A stretch of 23,075 nucleotides of DNA from an uncultured Pseudomonadota bacterium (lineage in GTDB: Bacteria > Pseudomonadota > Gammaproteobacteria > Burkholderiales > Eutrophovitaceae), in the NCBI GenBank assembly GCA_913057845.1, contig CAJXPC010000001.1:1-23075 (forward strand), written 5' to 3'. The position numbers and the translations under genes were made by a program. Below the pieces are notes generated by a model. That model was not told the origin of the DNA, did not search any database, and saw only the letters and a list, made by a program, of their open reading frames with translations. Position 1 is the first letter of the stretch. The number at the start of each line of letters is the position of its first letter. Of this stretch, positions 1-7,867 are shown one piece after another.

Positions 1-45
1 GATGTAGAGAGGTCTCGTGGGCTCGGAGATGTGTATAAGAGACAG
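1..45. other. Illumina Nextera i7 adapter (artefact)
   Basis: This is not genomic sequence. Positions 12-45 match the Nextera read-2 transposase adapter, and 27-45 are the 19-bp Tn5 mosaic end (AGATGTGTATAAGAGACAG). Positions 4-11 (GTAGAGAG) are the reverse complement of index CTCTCTAC, and 1-3 fit the end of the P7 primer. The block is the exact reverse complement of 23026-23070. An open frame entering from this block translates the adapter into a peptide ending MCIRDR, which is an artefact. Confidence 0.98.
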
Positions 46-478
46 AAAAAGCACATGGACTGGAGGCCTCAAGGCGGTTGGAAAAACGGTAGATGAGGCG
101 CTCTGGGTTTATCAAGAAATCAAAACTCTCGAAGATGCTGGCGCATACGCCGTGGAGGTTGAGGTCGTTCCGGAGGAGCTCTTGATCGAGATCAGTAAGC
201 GCACCACTTTGCTTACCTCTTCAATTGGCGGTGGTAAAGGTGGTGACATCCAATTTTTGTTTGCTGAAGATATTTTGGGTAATAGTCCGCCGCCTTATCC
301 TAGGCACTCGAAGCAGTATCGAAAAATTTATGAGCTGCAACAAGCAATTCATAACGAAAGAGTTGGTGGGTTTAAAGATTTTATCCAGGATGTTCAGGGC
401 GGAACATTTCCTGGGCCAGAGCATGTGATCAGAGCCGCTGATACACTGATCGGCGAGTTTCTTGAGTGCATTGACTGA
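46..478 (+). CDS. panB: 3-methyl-2-oxobutanoate hydroxymethyltransferase (PanB-like), 5'-truncated
   Basis: About 143 C-terminal residues of a PanB-family (beta/alpha)8 barrel enzyme; the N-terminal half lies beyond the contig end. PanB transfers a hydroxymethyl group from methylenetetrahydrofolate to 2-oxoisovalerate, giving ketopantoate, in the cytosol. Visible motifs are the segment ending GLKAVGKT, AGAYAVEVEVVPEEL with the conserved catalytic-region Glu before VVP, and a glycine-rich stretch (SSIGGGKGGDIQF) followed by FAEDILG and a PRHSKQYRK-type segment. The GGGKGGD form differs from the GxGxxxDGQ form of classical E. coli PanB, so this may be a PanB paralogue. The first genuine codon is at 47 and the stop is TGA 476-478. 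An SDR and a transporter follow on the same strand, so a catabolic role (retro-aldol of ketopantoate) is possible but unproven. Confidence 0.85.
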
Positions 479-602
479 GTGGTCAGTATGCGCCAAGACG
501 TTAAATGAAGTGCTATCGGGCAGAGAAGTGCTTTAACTTGTTCATATAACTAGCCTGCGAGATTGATAAAAATAAATAGGCTGTAAATTGGAGCTATTGA
601 GG
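479..602. other. Intergenic spacer between panB-like gene and SDR
   Basis: A 124-bp non-coding gap. It contains a short direct repeat (GAAGTGCT twice, about 508-535) and an A/T-rich stretch near 560-580 that could hold a promoter. I find no convincing -35/-10 pair and no terminator hairpin. GGAG at 590-593 serves as ribosome binding site for the next gene. Confidence 0.4.
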
Positions 603-1358
603 ATGCAAGGACCATTACTAGAAGGAAAAACAATTATTGTCACTGGTGGTGCCACTGGCATTGGGCAGGCGTTCGCGCTCACTAGCGCAGCCTATGGCGC
701 TCGAGTCATGATTGCGGATCTCAACTCTGCAGATGAGACTCTTGAGCTAATAAAAAAAAATGGTGGTGAGGCGTCTTACGTAAAAACGGATGTGAGTGAT
801 GAGGCGTCTGCAAAGGCAATGGCGCAAGCAGCTGTTAAGTGGAGTGGGCGCGTCGATGGCCTTATCAATAATGCGGCGTATTTTAGGGAGGTGAAGCTCA
901 CGCCTTTTGAGGAGATCTCAACCGAAATATGGGATCGAATTTTTGACGTTAACGTCAAAGGTATTTGGCAGTGTTGTAAGGGAGTGATGCCCGCGATGCG
1001 CGAAAGCGGCGGTGGTAGCATCATCAATATATCTTCTGTTGTCGCAGTTGCTGGGCAGCCCGGATACTTGCATTACGTGGCAACAAAGGGCGCAGTACTC
1101 TCGATGACGAAAGGCCTCGCCAAGGAGTGTGGATCAGCAAACGTACGTGTCAATACCATCGCTCCTGGGTTTGTGATTACGGATGCCACAAAAGATCGCC
1201 CTATTGAATGGCAGCAGAGTTTCTTGAAGGCGAGAGCTATTTCGCGCGAAGAACGGCCAACCGATTTGGCTGGAACTGCTGTGTATTTATTATCTGAGCT
1301 GTCCTCGTTTGTATCGGGCCAGACTATCGTTGTCGATGGCGGACACATAATGTACTGA
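603..1358 (+). CDS. SDR family NAD-dependent oxidoreductase
   Basis: A classical short-chain dehydrogenase/reductase of 251 residues, the usual length. The Rossmann motif TGGATGIG is at about residues 14-21 and NNAA is at about 88. The catalytic Ser (INISS) and YVATK (YxxxK) are correctly spaced. The second beta strand ends in an acidic residue (MIADLN), which favours NAD(H) over NADP(H). The C-terminal VDGGH is typical. I chose ATG 603 because GGAG at 590-593 lies 9 nt upstream; an in-frame TTG at 588 would add five residues but lacks a good site. Only 16 bp separate it from the downstream transporter, so the two are probably cotranscribed. The substrate cannot be read from sequence; the neighbours suggest a hydroxy acid or alcohol. 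Confidence 0.9.
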   Translation: MQGPLLEGKTIIVTGGATGIGQAFALTSAAYGARVMIADLNSADETLELIKKNGGEASYVKTDVSDEASAKAMAQAAVKWSGRVDGLINNAAYFREVKLTPFEEISTEIWDRIFDVNVKGIWQCCKGVMPAMRESGGGSIINISSVVAVAGQPGYLHYVATKGAVLSMTKGLAKECGSANVRVNTIAPGFVITDATKDRPIEWQQSFLKARAISREERPTDLAGTAVYLLSELSSFVSGQTIVVDGGHIMY

Positions 1359-1374
1359 AGTACAGGAGCAATAG

Positions 1375-2697
1375 ATGCGCAAGTTGGCTCTACATTGGCA
1401 AATTATTATCGCGATTGTTCTTGCCGGGATCACTGGTTCAATTGTTAAACATTACTCGCAAGACGGGGAGTCAGTGGCGGTCCTAGGCTTAGAGCTGAAC
1501 GCGGTTTTTGAATACGTCGGTCAATTATTCCTTAATGCTCTGAAAATGATTATTGTCCCGTTGATCGCATCCTCCATTATTGTAGGGATGTGTGGGATGG
1601 GTAGTTCTGGAGCTAAGTTAGCAAAAATTGGGACGCGTACGTTATTGTTTTATGCCGTAACAACGTTGTTTGCGATACTTGTTGGCTTGGCGATGATTAA
1701 CTTGGTTGCGCCAGGTCAATACGAAGGTCGGCCAGTCGGTGATTTGTTGGCTTTTGAAAGTCATGACGTATCTGCCCTTCAAGAGAAAATTGAAAATAAG
1801 GGTTCAACTGACGTCGCCGAAATTTTTCTGCGCATGGTCCCGCCTAATATTATTAAAGCCTCTGCAGAGGGGCAGATGCTCGGGATAATCTTTTTCTCGA
1901 TCTTGTTTGGATTTTTCATTACAAAATTATCTGATGAGTTGCGGCATCCTTTTCAGCGTTTTTGGGACGCGACGTTTAAAGTCATGATGGGAATGACGGA
2001 GTGGATAATGAAATTCGCGCCAATCGGGGTTTTCGCACTCGTTGCTGGTGTTATTGCAAAGACGGGTTTTGATGCGGCTCGGCCGTTAGCGGTTTTTTCA
2101 CTCACGGTTTTGGGTGCTTTGTGCATTCATGCGCTTGTCGTATTACCTTTGCTACTGCGTAGCCTTGCGCGGGTGAACCCGTGGGCGACTCTTCGGGCAA
2201 TGTCCCCGGCAATTCTTACCGCATTTTCAACGGCTTCTTCATCCGCAACTCTGCCTGTTTCCATGAAGAGCTTGGAGAAAAATGTTGGCGTCTCGAATAG
2301 TGTGTCTAGTTTTGTACTGCCGCTGGGAGCGACGGTCAATATGAATGGTACGGCGCTCTATGAGTGTGCTGCTGCGATGTTTATTGCTCAAGCGTATGGG
2401 TTGGATCTGACCCTTGGTGTTCAATTTACGATAGTCGTGGTGGCGCTGTTAACCTCAATTGGTGTTGCCGGAGTCCCTTCCGCCTCATTGGTGGCCATAG
2501 CGATTATACTGGGCGTGATTGGACTACCGGTAGAGGCTATAGGTGTTCTTATGGTTTTTGATCGTGTTTTGGATATGTGTCGAACTAGTGTGAACATTTG
2601 GGGGGATGCCGTATGTGCCACTATCATTGCTCGACTCGAGGGCGAAAAAACTCAGGTGGATTTGGATTTAAAGTCTGCTCAATCTAGTCTCGACTAA
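1375..2697 (+). CDS. Dicarboxylate/amino acid:cation symporter (DAACS family, GltP/DctA-like)
   Basis: An inner-membrane secondary transporter of 440 residues that imports acidic amino acids or di/tricarboxylates with Na+ or H+. All core family motifs are present: MIIVPLIASSI in the N-terminal half, the serine-rich hairpin STASSSATLPVS (about 285-296), the NMNGTALYE cation-site motif (about 322-330), the GVPSAS re-entrant loop (about 366-371), and the C-terminal DRxxDxxRTxxNxxGD signature (about 397-413). Ribosome site AGGAG at 1364-1368 lies 6 nt before ATG 1375. It is probably in an operon with the upstream SDR. Its 3' end overlaps the convergent MATE gene by 14 bp. The substrate is not determinable; in this setting a hydroxylated or branched carboxylate is an attractive but untested guess. 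Confidence 0.92.
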   Translation: MRKLALHWQIIIAIVLAGITGSIVKHYSQDGESVAVLGLELNAVFEYVGQLFLNALKMIIVPLIASSIIVGMCGMGSSGAKLAKIGTRTLLFYAVTTLFAILVGLAMINLVAPGQYEGRPVGDLLAFESHDVSALQEKIENKGSTDVAEIFLRMVPPNIIKASAEGQMLGIIFFSILFGFFITKLSDELRHPFQRFWDATFKVMMGMTEWIMKFAPIGVFALVAGVIAKTGFDAARPLAVFSLTVLGALCIHALVVLPLLLRSLARVNPWATLRAMSPAILTAFSTASSSATLPVSMKSLEKNVGVSNSVSSFVLPLGATVNMNGTALYECAAAMFIAQAYGLDLTLGVQFTIVVVALLTSIGVAGVPSASLVAIAIILGVIGLPVEAIGVLMVFDRVLDMCRTSVNIWGDAVCATIIARLEGEKTQVDLDLKSAQSSLD

Positions 2698-4027
2698 CTT
2701 TGTGTTCGGTGATCGCTCCGATCACCTTAGGTAACTGCAAATACATCGTGAGGGTTCGATAGAAAAAATGACTGAGTAGCGCGATCCATAGACCGAGATT
2801 TCCCAGGTCCTCCAGACTTTTCCAAGTGATGAAAAATAGCAGTGTTGAAACAAGCATGCTATTTCTCATTAAGGCGGTCGCCGTTGCACCAATAAAAATC
2901 CCATCGAGCTGAAAACACCAAACCCCGATAAATGGTGTGAGCGCAGCAAAAATCACATACTCCTTGGCTGTCTCACGTATAGAGTTGTCGACAGTAATGA
3001 AATCAATGATATCAGGCCCATAAACCAGCAAAGATATAGAGATCAAGGTTGCAATGCCACCCGCCCACATTGTGGTTAACTTAGCGGCATCAGAAAAATA
3101 ACGTCGAGAATTTTTGCCGACCGATTCACCAATAAACTTCTCAGTGGCAAAGGCTATTCCGTCTAAAAAATACGCGGAAACGGTCATGAAATGAAGCAGT
3201 ACCGCGTTCGCTGCAAGTACGGTGTCTCCGAAAGCCGCGCTGCTTGCAGTAAACCAGGTGAATACAACGATTAAAGCCAGAGATCGGACCAGAATGTCGG
3301 CGTTAACCGATAGGTTTTTGATCATTTTTTGCTTGGCTAAAATCCTTTTAATGTCCCATGCTCCGGCAAGCCTGTTTTGAAGCATCAATACGATAACTAT
3401 GCCTGCTCCAGCCGCGCCATATTCTGAGAGCAACGTGCCGAGAGCGACTCCTTTTACCCCCATGTTTAGGCCGAGCACAAAAAGAATATCCAACAACATA
3501 TTGCTCACGTTGAGAAGTAGTTGTAACGCCAAGGCATGTCGTGCTTTCCCAACAGCAATAAGCCAGCCTATTAGTGCATAATTGATTAGTGTGGCAGGAG
3601 CTGACCAAATCCGAATGTCGAAGTATTCGTTTGCTAGTAGTTCTACGCGGGGGCTGCCATGTATCAAATAAAATGATAATTCACTTATAGGATGTTGTAG
3701 TGAGATTAGTGCGAGTCCGATAATGACTGCCAGCAGAGCGGAACGTCCGAGTGTTGCGCGAATTTCCTCTTGATCATTTGCTCCCACGGCTTGAGATGTT
3801 AGGCCAGCTGTCCCCATCCTCAGAAATCCAAACGCCCAATAAATGAAGGTGAATATCATTGACGCGATGGCAACTGAGCCAATCAGCGCTGGATCGGGGA
3901 CCCGGCCAATGATTATGGTATCAACGACTCCAATGAGGGGCGTTGATACGTTGGCAATCATGATGGGGATCGCGATTTTAAATAGATCTTTATGGCCGAT
4001 AGACCCGAGCCCTTTTCCGAGCGTCAT
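2684..4027 (-). CDS. MATE family efflux transporter (DinF-like)
   Basis: A polytopic inner-membrane protein of 447 residues with about 12 hydrophobic segments in two homologous halves. It matches the MatE/DinF family: an early IAIPIMIANVSTPL helix, VDTIIIGR, and FLRMGTAGLTSQAVGA in the first half, with LDGIAFATEKFIGE and FQLDGIFIGAT in the second. MATE proteins export cationic compounds or metabolites using Na+ or H+. ATG is at 4025-4027 with no clear Shine-Dalgarno sequence. It is the last gene of the minus-strand hcm cluster, 40 bp after the gamma-CA-like gene, so cotranscription is plausible. The stop overlaps the end of the convergent symporter by 14 bp. Cargo is unknown. Confidence 0.9.
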   Translation of the reverse strand: MTLGKGLGSIGHKDLFKIAIPIMIANVSTPLIGVVDTIIIGRVPDPALIGSVAIASMIFTFIYWAFGFLRMGTAGLTSQAVGANDQEEIRATLGRSALLAVIIGLALISLQHPISELSFYLIHGSPRVELLANEYFDIRIWSAPATLINYALIGWLIAVGKARHALALQLLLNVSNMLLDILFVLGLNMGVKGVALGTLLSEYGAAGAGIVIVLMLQNRLAGAWDIKRILAKQKMIKNLSVNADILVRSLALIVVFTWFTASSAAFGDTVLAANAVLLHFMTVSAYFLDGIAFATEKFIGESVGKNSRRYFSDAAKLTTMWAGGIATLISISLLVYGPDIIDFITVDNSIRETAKEYVIFAALTPFIGVWCFQLDGIFIGATATALMRNSMLVSTLLFFITWKSLEDLGNLGLWIALLSHFFYRTLTMYLQLPKVIGAITEHKVSRD

Positions 4028-4067
4028 TTTATTATTCGCGAACCGTGGTTAGGGGCGCTGTGAGCGT

Positions 4068-5111
4068 CTACGAATTTTTCTTATAGTTCTTGCTGTATTG
4101 CTTGTAGACATCAACGCCAACCGAGAAAAGTTTTGTGTTTTCCTCCGAAAGAGGTCGAGATTCTTTCGCTGGACTTCCCGACCAAATCATTCCTTCGGTG
4201 ACTACAGTATTAGGAGCGGTAACTGCGCCTGCAGCTACGACGCCCCCATTTTGAACGATGGTTCCTTTTCCTATTGTTGAGCCCATGCCAATGATGCAAG
4301 TGTCGCCAATGTCACAAGCGTTTAGTTGAACGTTATGTCCTATGGTCACGCGTGCCCCAATTTTTAAATGCTCGCCGGAGTCTAGAGTAATTCGTGAGTT
4401 GTCTTGAATGTTGCTCGCCGCTCCTAATGAGACTGAAGCATCTTGTGCGGCGATTTCAACGCCAAACCAGATGCTTGACTCTGCGGCCATTTCTAACTGA
4501 CCTACGACGTTTGCCGTGGGGGCAATATAAGAGTCAAATCTAGAATTTTCCGCGACGCCCTGTCCTGGCTCATGATTAATTTTGGCTACTGGTTTTTTGG
4601 AAAGGACCCATTCTGCACCGGCTCCGTGTTTTCTAGATTTAACGATGCCTCGAAGTTCTTCAAGCTCGGCGGCTTCAATTTTTCGTACCGGTTTGGCGGG
4701 GACTCCATGGTATAGCCAGCCGGGCTCAAGCTGTTTGCCGGGGGGAACAACGCTATCGCTGCAGACTACAGACCCTTTGCCCACGCTCGCGTTATCCATG
4801 ACTACAGCATGTTCGCCAAGCAGGCAATCCTCTGCAATTGTACATCCGTGTACGAGACCAAACCTACCCACGGTTGCGCGATTGCCCAACGTCGCGCCAT
4901 AGGCGCTATCAGCAATATGAACTGTTGCATACTCGCCAAACCAACATTCCGAGCCAACGTTAATTGTTTCTCCATCGGCTCGGAGAGTGACAAGATCTTC
5001 GAAGTGACAGTGCTCACCTATCGTAGTTCGACCGATAATGGAGACCCAACGTTTGCTTGAGCAGTTCTTGGAGATCTTAGGATGGAAATCCAGGTAAGGG
5101 ATGATGTTCAT
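4068..5111 (-). CDS. Tandem gamma-carbonic-anhydrase-like (left-handed beta-helix) protein
   Basis: A 347-residue protein made of two complete hexapeptide-repeat beta-helix domains (about 1-150 and 190-325), each resembling single-domain gamma-CA/YrdA/PaaY proteins of about 180 residues, joined by a charged linker. Each half ends in the family's post-helix motif (YHGVPAKPVRKI; WSGSPAKESRPL). The three zinc-ligand positions read His65, Arg83, His88 in half one and Thr242, His259, Asn264 in half two, so neither half alone has a complete site. Half one keeps RxD (44-46); half two keeps NIQD (234-237). ATG 5111 is preferred over TTG 5120 because AGG lies 9 nt upstream and the MNIIPY start is typical of the family. 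It lies 62 bp downstream of hcmA. It could be a carbonic anhydrase, an acyltransferase-like protein or a scaffold. Confidence 0.85.
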   Translation of the reverse strand: MNIIPYLDFHPKISKNCSSKRWVSIIGRTTIGEHCHFEDLVTLRADGETINVGSECWFGEYATVHIADSAYGATLGNRATVGRFGLVHGCTIAEDCLLGEHAVVMDNASVGKGSVVCSDSVVPPGKQLEPGWLYHGVPAKPVRKIEAAELEELRGIVKSRKHGAGAEWVLSKKPVAKINHEPGQGVAENSRFDSYIAPTANVVGQLEMAAESSIWFGVEIAAQDASVSLGAASNIQDNSRITLDSGEHLKIGARVTIGHNVQLNACDIGDTCIIGMGSTIGKGTIVQNGGVVAAGAVTAPNTVVTEGMIWSGSPAKESRPLSEENTKLFSVGVDVYKQYSKNYKKNS

Positions 5112-5173
5112 GTGTGGCAACCTACTCTCTTTTGTGATTTATAACAATTGCAGTTGAGCAGCAAACCACCGAC

Positions 5174-6862
5174 TTAAAACACTGGATTTTCCCGGTACGT
5201 ACCCCAGATCGTTCTGAGTTTTTCAACGATATCGCCCATTGTTGCGCCGGCGTCAACCAGCTCAATAGTGATTGGCATGATATTTTTTGTCTCGTCTTTC
5301 GCAACCTCGAGTAGTTTGTTGAGGAGGCTTTCTATTTGGTCGTTGTCACGTGTGGCGCGCACATTTTGTAGGCGACTGATTTGTCTGTCTGCAGTAGTCG
5401 GGTCATGAGGATGGGTTTTAATATCTGCTTTTTCATCTTCCTCTACGTATTTATTGACCCCGATAACTGGCTTCTGCCCATCTTGTTTCTTGAGGGCTGT
5501 CTCATAGGCGAAGTCGGCAATGTGTTTTTGAAACCAACCCTCTTCGATTAGTTTGATGGTGCCGCCCTTTTCTTTAACTTCTTCCAAGATTTCAAAAATT
5601 TTGGTTTCATATTGTGTAGTGAGGTTCTCTAGGAAGTATGAGCCACCCAATGGGTCAATGACATTTGCAACATTGGTTTCATCAGCGATCACTTGTTGCG
5701 TTCGAAGCGCAATCTTCATCGCTTCTTCAGTGGGAATCGCAAACGCTTCATCCATGCCATTTGTATGTAGACTTTGAGCGCCTCCAAGGACGGCTGCCAA
5801 GGCTTGCACTGTCGTTCGCATGATGTTTACTTTGTACTGTGGTTTGGTCAGAGAGGCTGCCGCTGTTTGACAGTGAAAGCGTAGGCGCATCGACTCAGCT
5901 TTTTTGGCACCAAATTGATTTTTCATGATCTTAGCCCAGACTCTACGGGCAGCACGAAACTTAGCAATTTCTTCAAAGAAATCTGCCTGACAGACGAAGA
6001 AAAATGCGAGTCTCGGTGCAAATAGGTCGACATCCATGCCGGTTTTAACAACCTCTTCGACGTAGGTTGTTGCGTTAGCCATCGTGAACGCTATTTCGTG
6101 CAGCGGAGAGGAGCCGGCTTCGCTGATGTGGTACCCCGAAATGTTTATTGGGTTGTACCGTTTCATATTTTCTGCGCAGTATGTGATGCAGTCCCTAACG
6201 ATTCGCACGGATGGTGAAATGGGGTAGATATATTCTTTTTGTGCTACATATTCTTTTAAAATATCCGCTTGAACCGTCCCGGAGAGCTTGTTGAGATCGT
6301 TTCCGCGCCGTTTTGCTAGCGCGATATACATGGCGAGTAGGATCCATGCGGTTGGGTTGATTGTCATGGAAACAGAAATGTTTTCTAAATCTATTTCATC
6401 AAATAAAGCCTCCATATCAGCCAGTGTGTCGATGGCCACTCCTTCTCGGCCCACCTCTCCATCGCTCATCGGATGGTCTGAGTCATAACCCATCAGTGTG
6501 GGCATGTCGAAGTCCGTTGATAGGCCCGTTTGACCTTGCGAAATCAGATATTTGAAACGATTATTGGTGTCTTCTCCTGTGCCAAATCCTGCGATCTGCC
6601 GCATGGTCCAGTATCGGCTTCTATACATCGTTGGGTAGGGGCCCCTAGTGAAGGGATATTGACCAGGAAGGCCAATGTCATCAATGGGTATGTCTTTCGT
6701 GTCGAGGGCGGTATATGTTCTTTTTACCGGAAAGCCACCTAGGGTATAAAATTCATCTTCGCGCTCAGGTTGTTTATTAAGAAAAGCGCTGACTTCAGTG
6801 TCTTCCCATAGTTCTAACTGTTTAGCAAGTTGGGTTGGATCCATTTTGTTAAGTGTGCTCAT
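5174..6862 (-). CDS. hcmA: 2-hydroxyisobutyryl-CoA mutase, large subunit
   Basis: The 562-residue catalytic subunit of a split B12-dependent acyl-CoA mutase: a substrate-binding TIM barrel with no cobalamin domain. It would catalyse 2-hydroxyisobutyryl-CoA to 3-hydroxybutyryl-CoA in the cytosol. The residues that set substrate choice in this family are visible. Ile90 (WTMRQIAGF) replaces Tyr89 of methylmalonyl-CoA mutase and Phe of isobutyryl-CoA mutase. Asp117 (LSTDFD) replaces Ala. Gln208 (VAQKEY) replaces the carboxylate-binding Arg207. His245 (SGYHISEAG) is kept. The numbering coincides with that of HcmA of Aquincola tertiaricarbonis. AGGA lies 7 nt before the ATG. The gene follows the MeaB-type GTPase by 12 bp and hcmB lies just beyond, giving the mutase/chaperone/B12-subunit set. 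Automatic pipelines would probably label it methylmalonyl-CoA mutase. A related branched-acyl mutase remains possible. Confidence 0.9.
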   Translation of the reverse strand: MSTLNKMDPTQLAKQLELWEDTEVSAFLNKQPEREDEFYTLGGFPVKRTYTALDTKDIPIDDIGLPGQYPFTRGPYPTMYRSRYWTMRQIAGFGTGEDTNNRFKYLISQGQTGLSTDFDMPTLMGYDSDHPMSDGEVGREGVAIDTLADMEALFDEIDLENISVSMTINPTAWILLAMYIALAKRRGNDLNKLSGTVQADILKEYVAQKEYIYPISPSVRIVRDCITYCAENMKRYNPINISGYHISEAGSSPLHEIAFTMANATTYVEEVVKTGMDVDLFAPRLAFFFVCQADFFEEIAKFRAARRVWAKIMKNQFGAKKAESMRLRFHCQTAAASLTKPQYKVNIMRTTVQALAAVLGGAQSLHTNGMDEAFAIPTEEAMKIALRTQQVIADETNVANVIDPLGGSYFLENLTTQYETKIFEILEEVKEKGGTIKLIEEGWFQKHIADFAYETALKKQDGQKPVIGVNKYVEEDEKADIKTHPHDPTTADRQISRLQNVRATRDNDQIESLLNKLLEVAKDETKNIMPITIELVDAGATMGDIVEKLRTIWGTYRENPVF

Positions 6863-6874
6863 GAATTTTCCTAA

Positions 6875-7846
6875 TTAGAAAGCAATTTTTTTCAGAAGGT
6901 CATTAGATGCTGTGAAAGGGTCTAGTTCTCGCCTAGCAATTTGCTCCACAACATCTTGAATTCTTTTGTTGGTTGATTTGTAAAACTGACTGCGCAATAA
7001 ATCTTCAGCAGTTTTAAACGTTCGATACTCTGCGATGTTTCGTAAACGTTCTTCTCCTAATTCGGTGGTGCGATGGACGTCTCTATGGCGATCCAAGGTG
7101 GCTATTAAGGTGTCTATTCCTTCGCCGGTTTCAGAGCTCGTCCCCACAACGGGAACTTGCCAAAGTGGTTTGCCTCCACGATCTTTGATTGCTATGTTCA
7201 CGCCCATGGCGAGCATGATTTTTAGGTCTGTAATAGTTCTATTTGAGTCTGACCGATCACATTTGCTCACAACATGAATGTCGGCTATCTCCAGAATGCC
7301 TGCTTTGATCGCCTGCACGTCGTCACCGAGTCCGGGTGCTGAAACTACCAGTGTCGAATGCGAGGCTTTCGCGATTTCAACCTCATCTTGGCCGACCCCA
7401 ACGGTTTCAATGATAATGACGTCGAAGCCTACTGTGTCTAAAATGTCTACAGCAGTTAAGGCCGAACGTGCGAGGCCTCCCGTAGAGCCCCTTGTGGCCA
7501 TGCTGCGAATGAACACCCCTTCGTCCATTACGAGATTGGTCATTCTGATTCTGTCACCAAGGATTGCCCCACCTGAAAATGGGCTGGAGGGATCGATTGC
7601 GATGACGCCCACCCTGCGACCGTCCTTTCGGATGGTTTCAACTAACTTGCTGACGAGTGTTGATTTTCCGCTGCCGGGAACTCCCGTTAGTCCTACGATG
7701 TGCGCACGACCCGCTGCTCTGTAGATTGCCCCGAGAGAGCTAAGTGTTTCGTCATCATTCGATTCGGCGCGTGACATCAGTCGGCTGGCCGCACGCAGAT
7801 CTCCTTTTTTAAGTCGCGCAACTAAATCGGCAGATGAAATGGGCAT
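6875..7846 (-). CDS. meaH: MeaB/ArgK-type G3E GTPase, mutase chaperone
   Basis: A 323-residue G-protein that gates cobalamin loading and protects or reactivates B12 mutases. The P-loop GVPGSGKS is at residues 55-62 after LTG, followed by IAIDPSSPFSGGAILGDRIRM (switch region), MATRGSTGG, an ETVGVGQDEVE Walker-B/switch segment and VSKCDRSD at the guanine-specificity (NKxD-type) position. Length and motif order match MeaB/ArgK. It lies between hcmB (21 bp upstream) and hcmA (12 bp downstream), so its client is almost certainly HcmAB. The name meaH follows the homologous gene in described 2-hydroxyisobutyryl-CoA mutase clusters; meaB would be the generic name. The start at ATG 7846 has no strong Shine-Dalgarno sequence, which suggests translational coupling to hcmB. 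Confidence 0.92.
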   Translation of the reverse strand: MPISSADLVARLKKGDLRAASRLMSRAESNDDETLSSLGAIYRAAGRAHIVGLTGVPGSGKSTLVSKLVETIRKDGRRVGVIAIDPSSPFSGGAILGDRIRMTNLVMDEGVFIRSMATRGSTGGLARSALTAVDILDTVGFDVIIIETVGVGQDEVEIAKASHSTLVVSAPGLGDDVQAIKAGILEIADIHVVSKCDRSDSNRTITDLKIMLAMGVNIAIKDRGGKPLWQVPVVGTSSETGEGIDTLIATLDRHRDVHRTTELGEERLRNIAEYRTFKTAEDLLRSQFYKSTNKRIQDVVEQIARRELDPFTASNDLLKKIAF

Positions 7847-7867
7847 TGGTGTGATTGATCGATATTG

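Noticed and set aside
17..46. Start of the first ORF (MGSEMCIRDR)
   Set aside because: This peptide is a translation of the adapter; the genuine gene is truncated and enters at 46.
5109..5120. TTG 5120 as start of the tandem gamma-CA gene
   Set aside because: ATG 5111 has better spacing to the AGG ribosome site and the family-like N-terminus MNIIPY.
5174..6862. Methylmalonyl-CoA mutase
   Set aside because: Tyr89 and Arg207, needed for the methylmalonyl carboxylate, are replaced by Ile90 and Gln208, and Asp117 is present.
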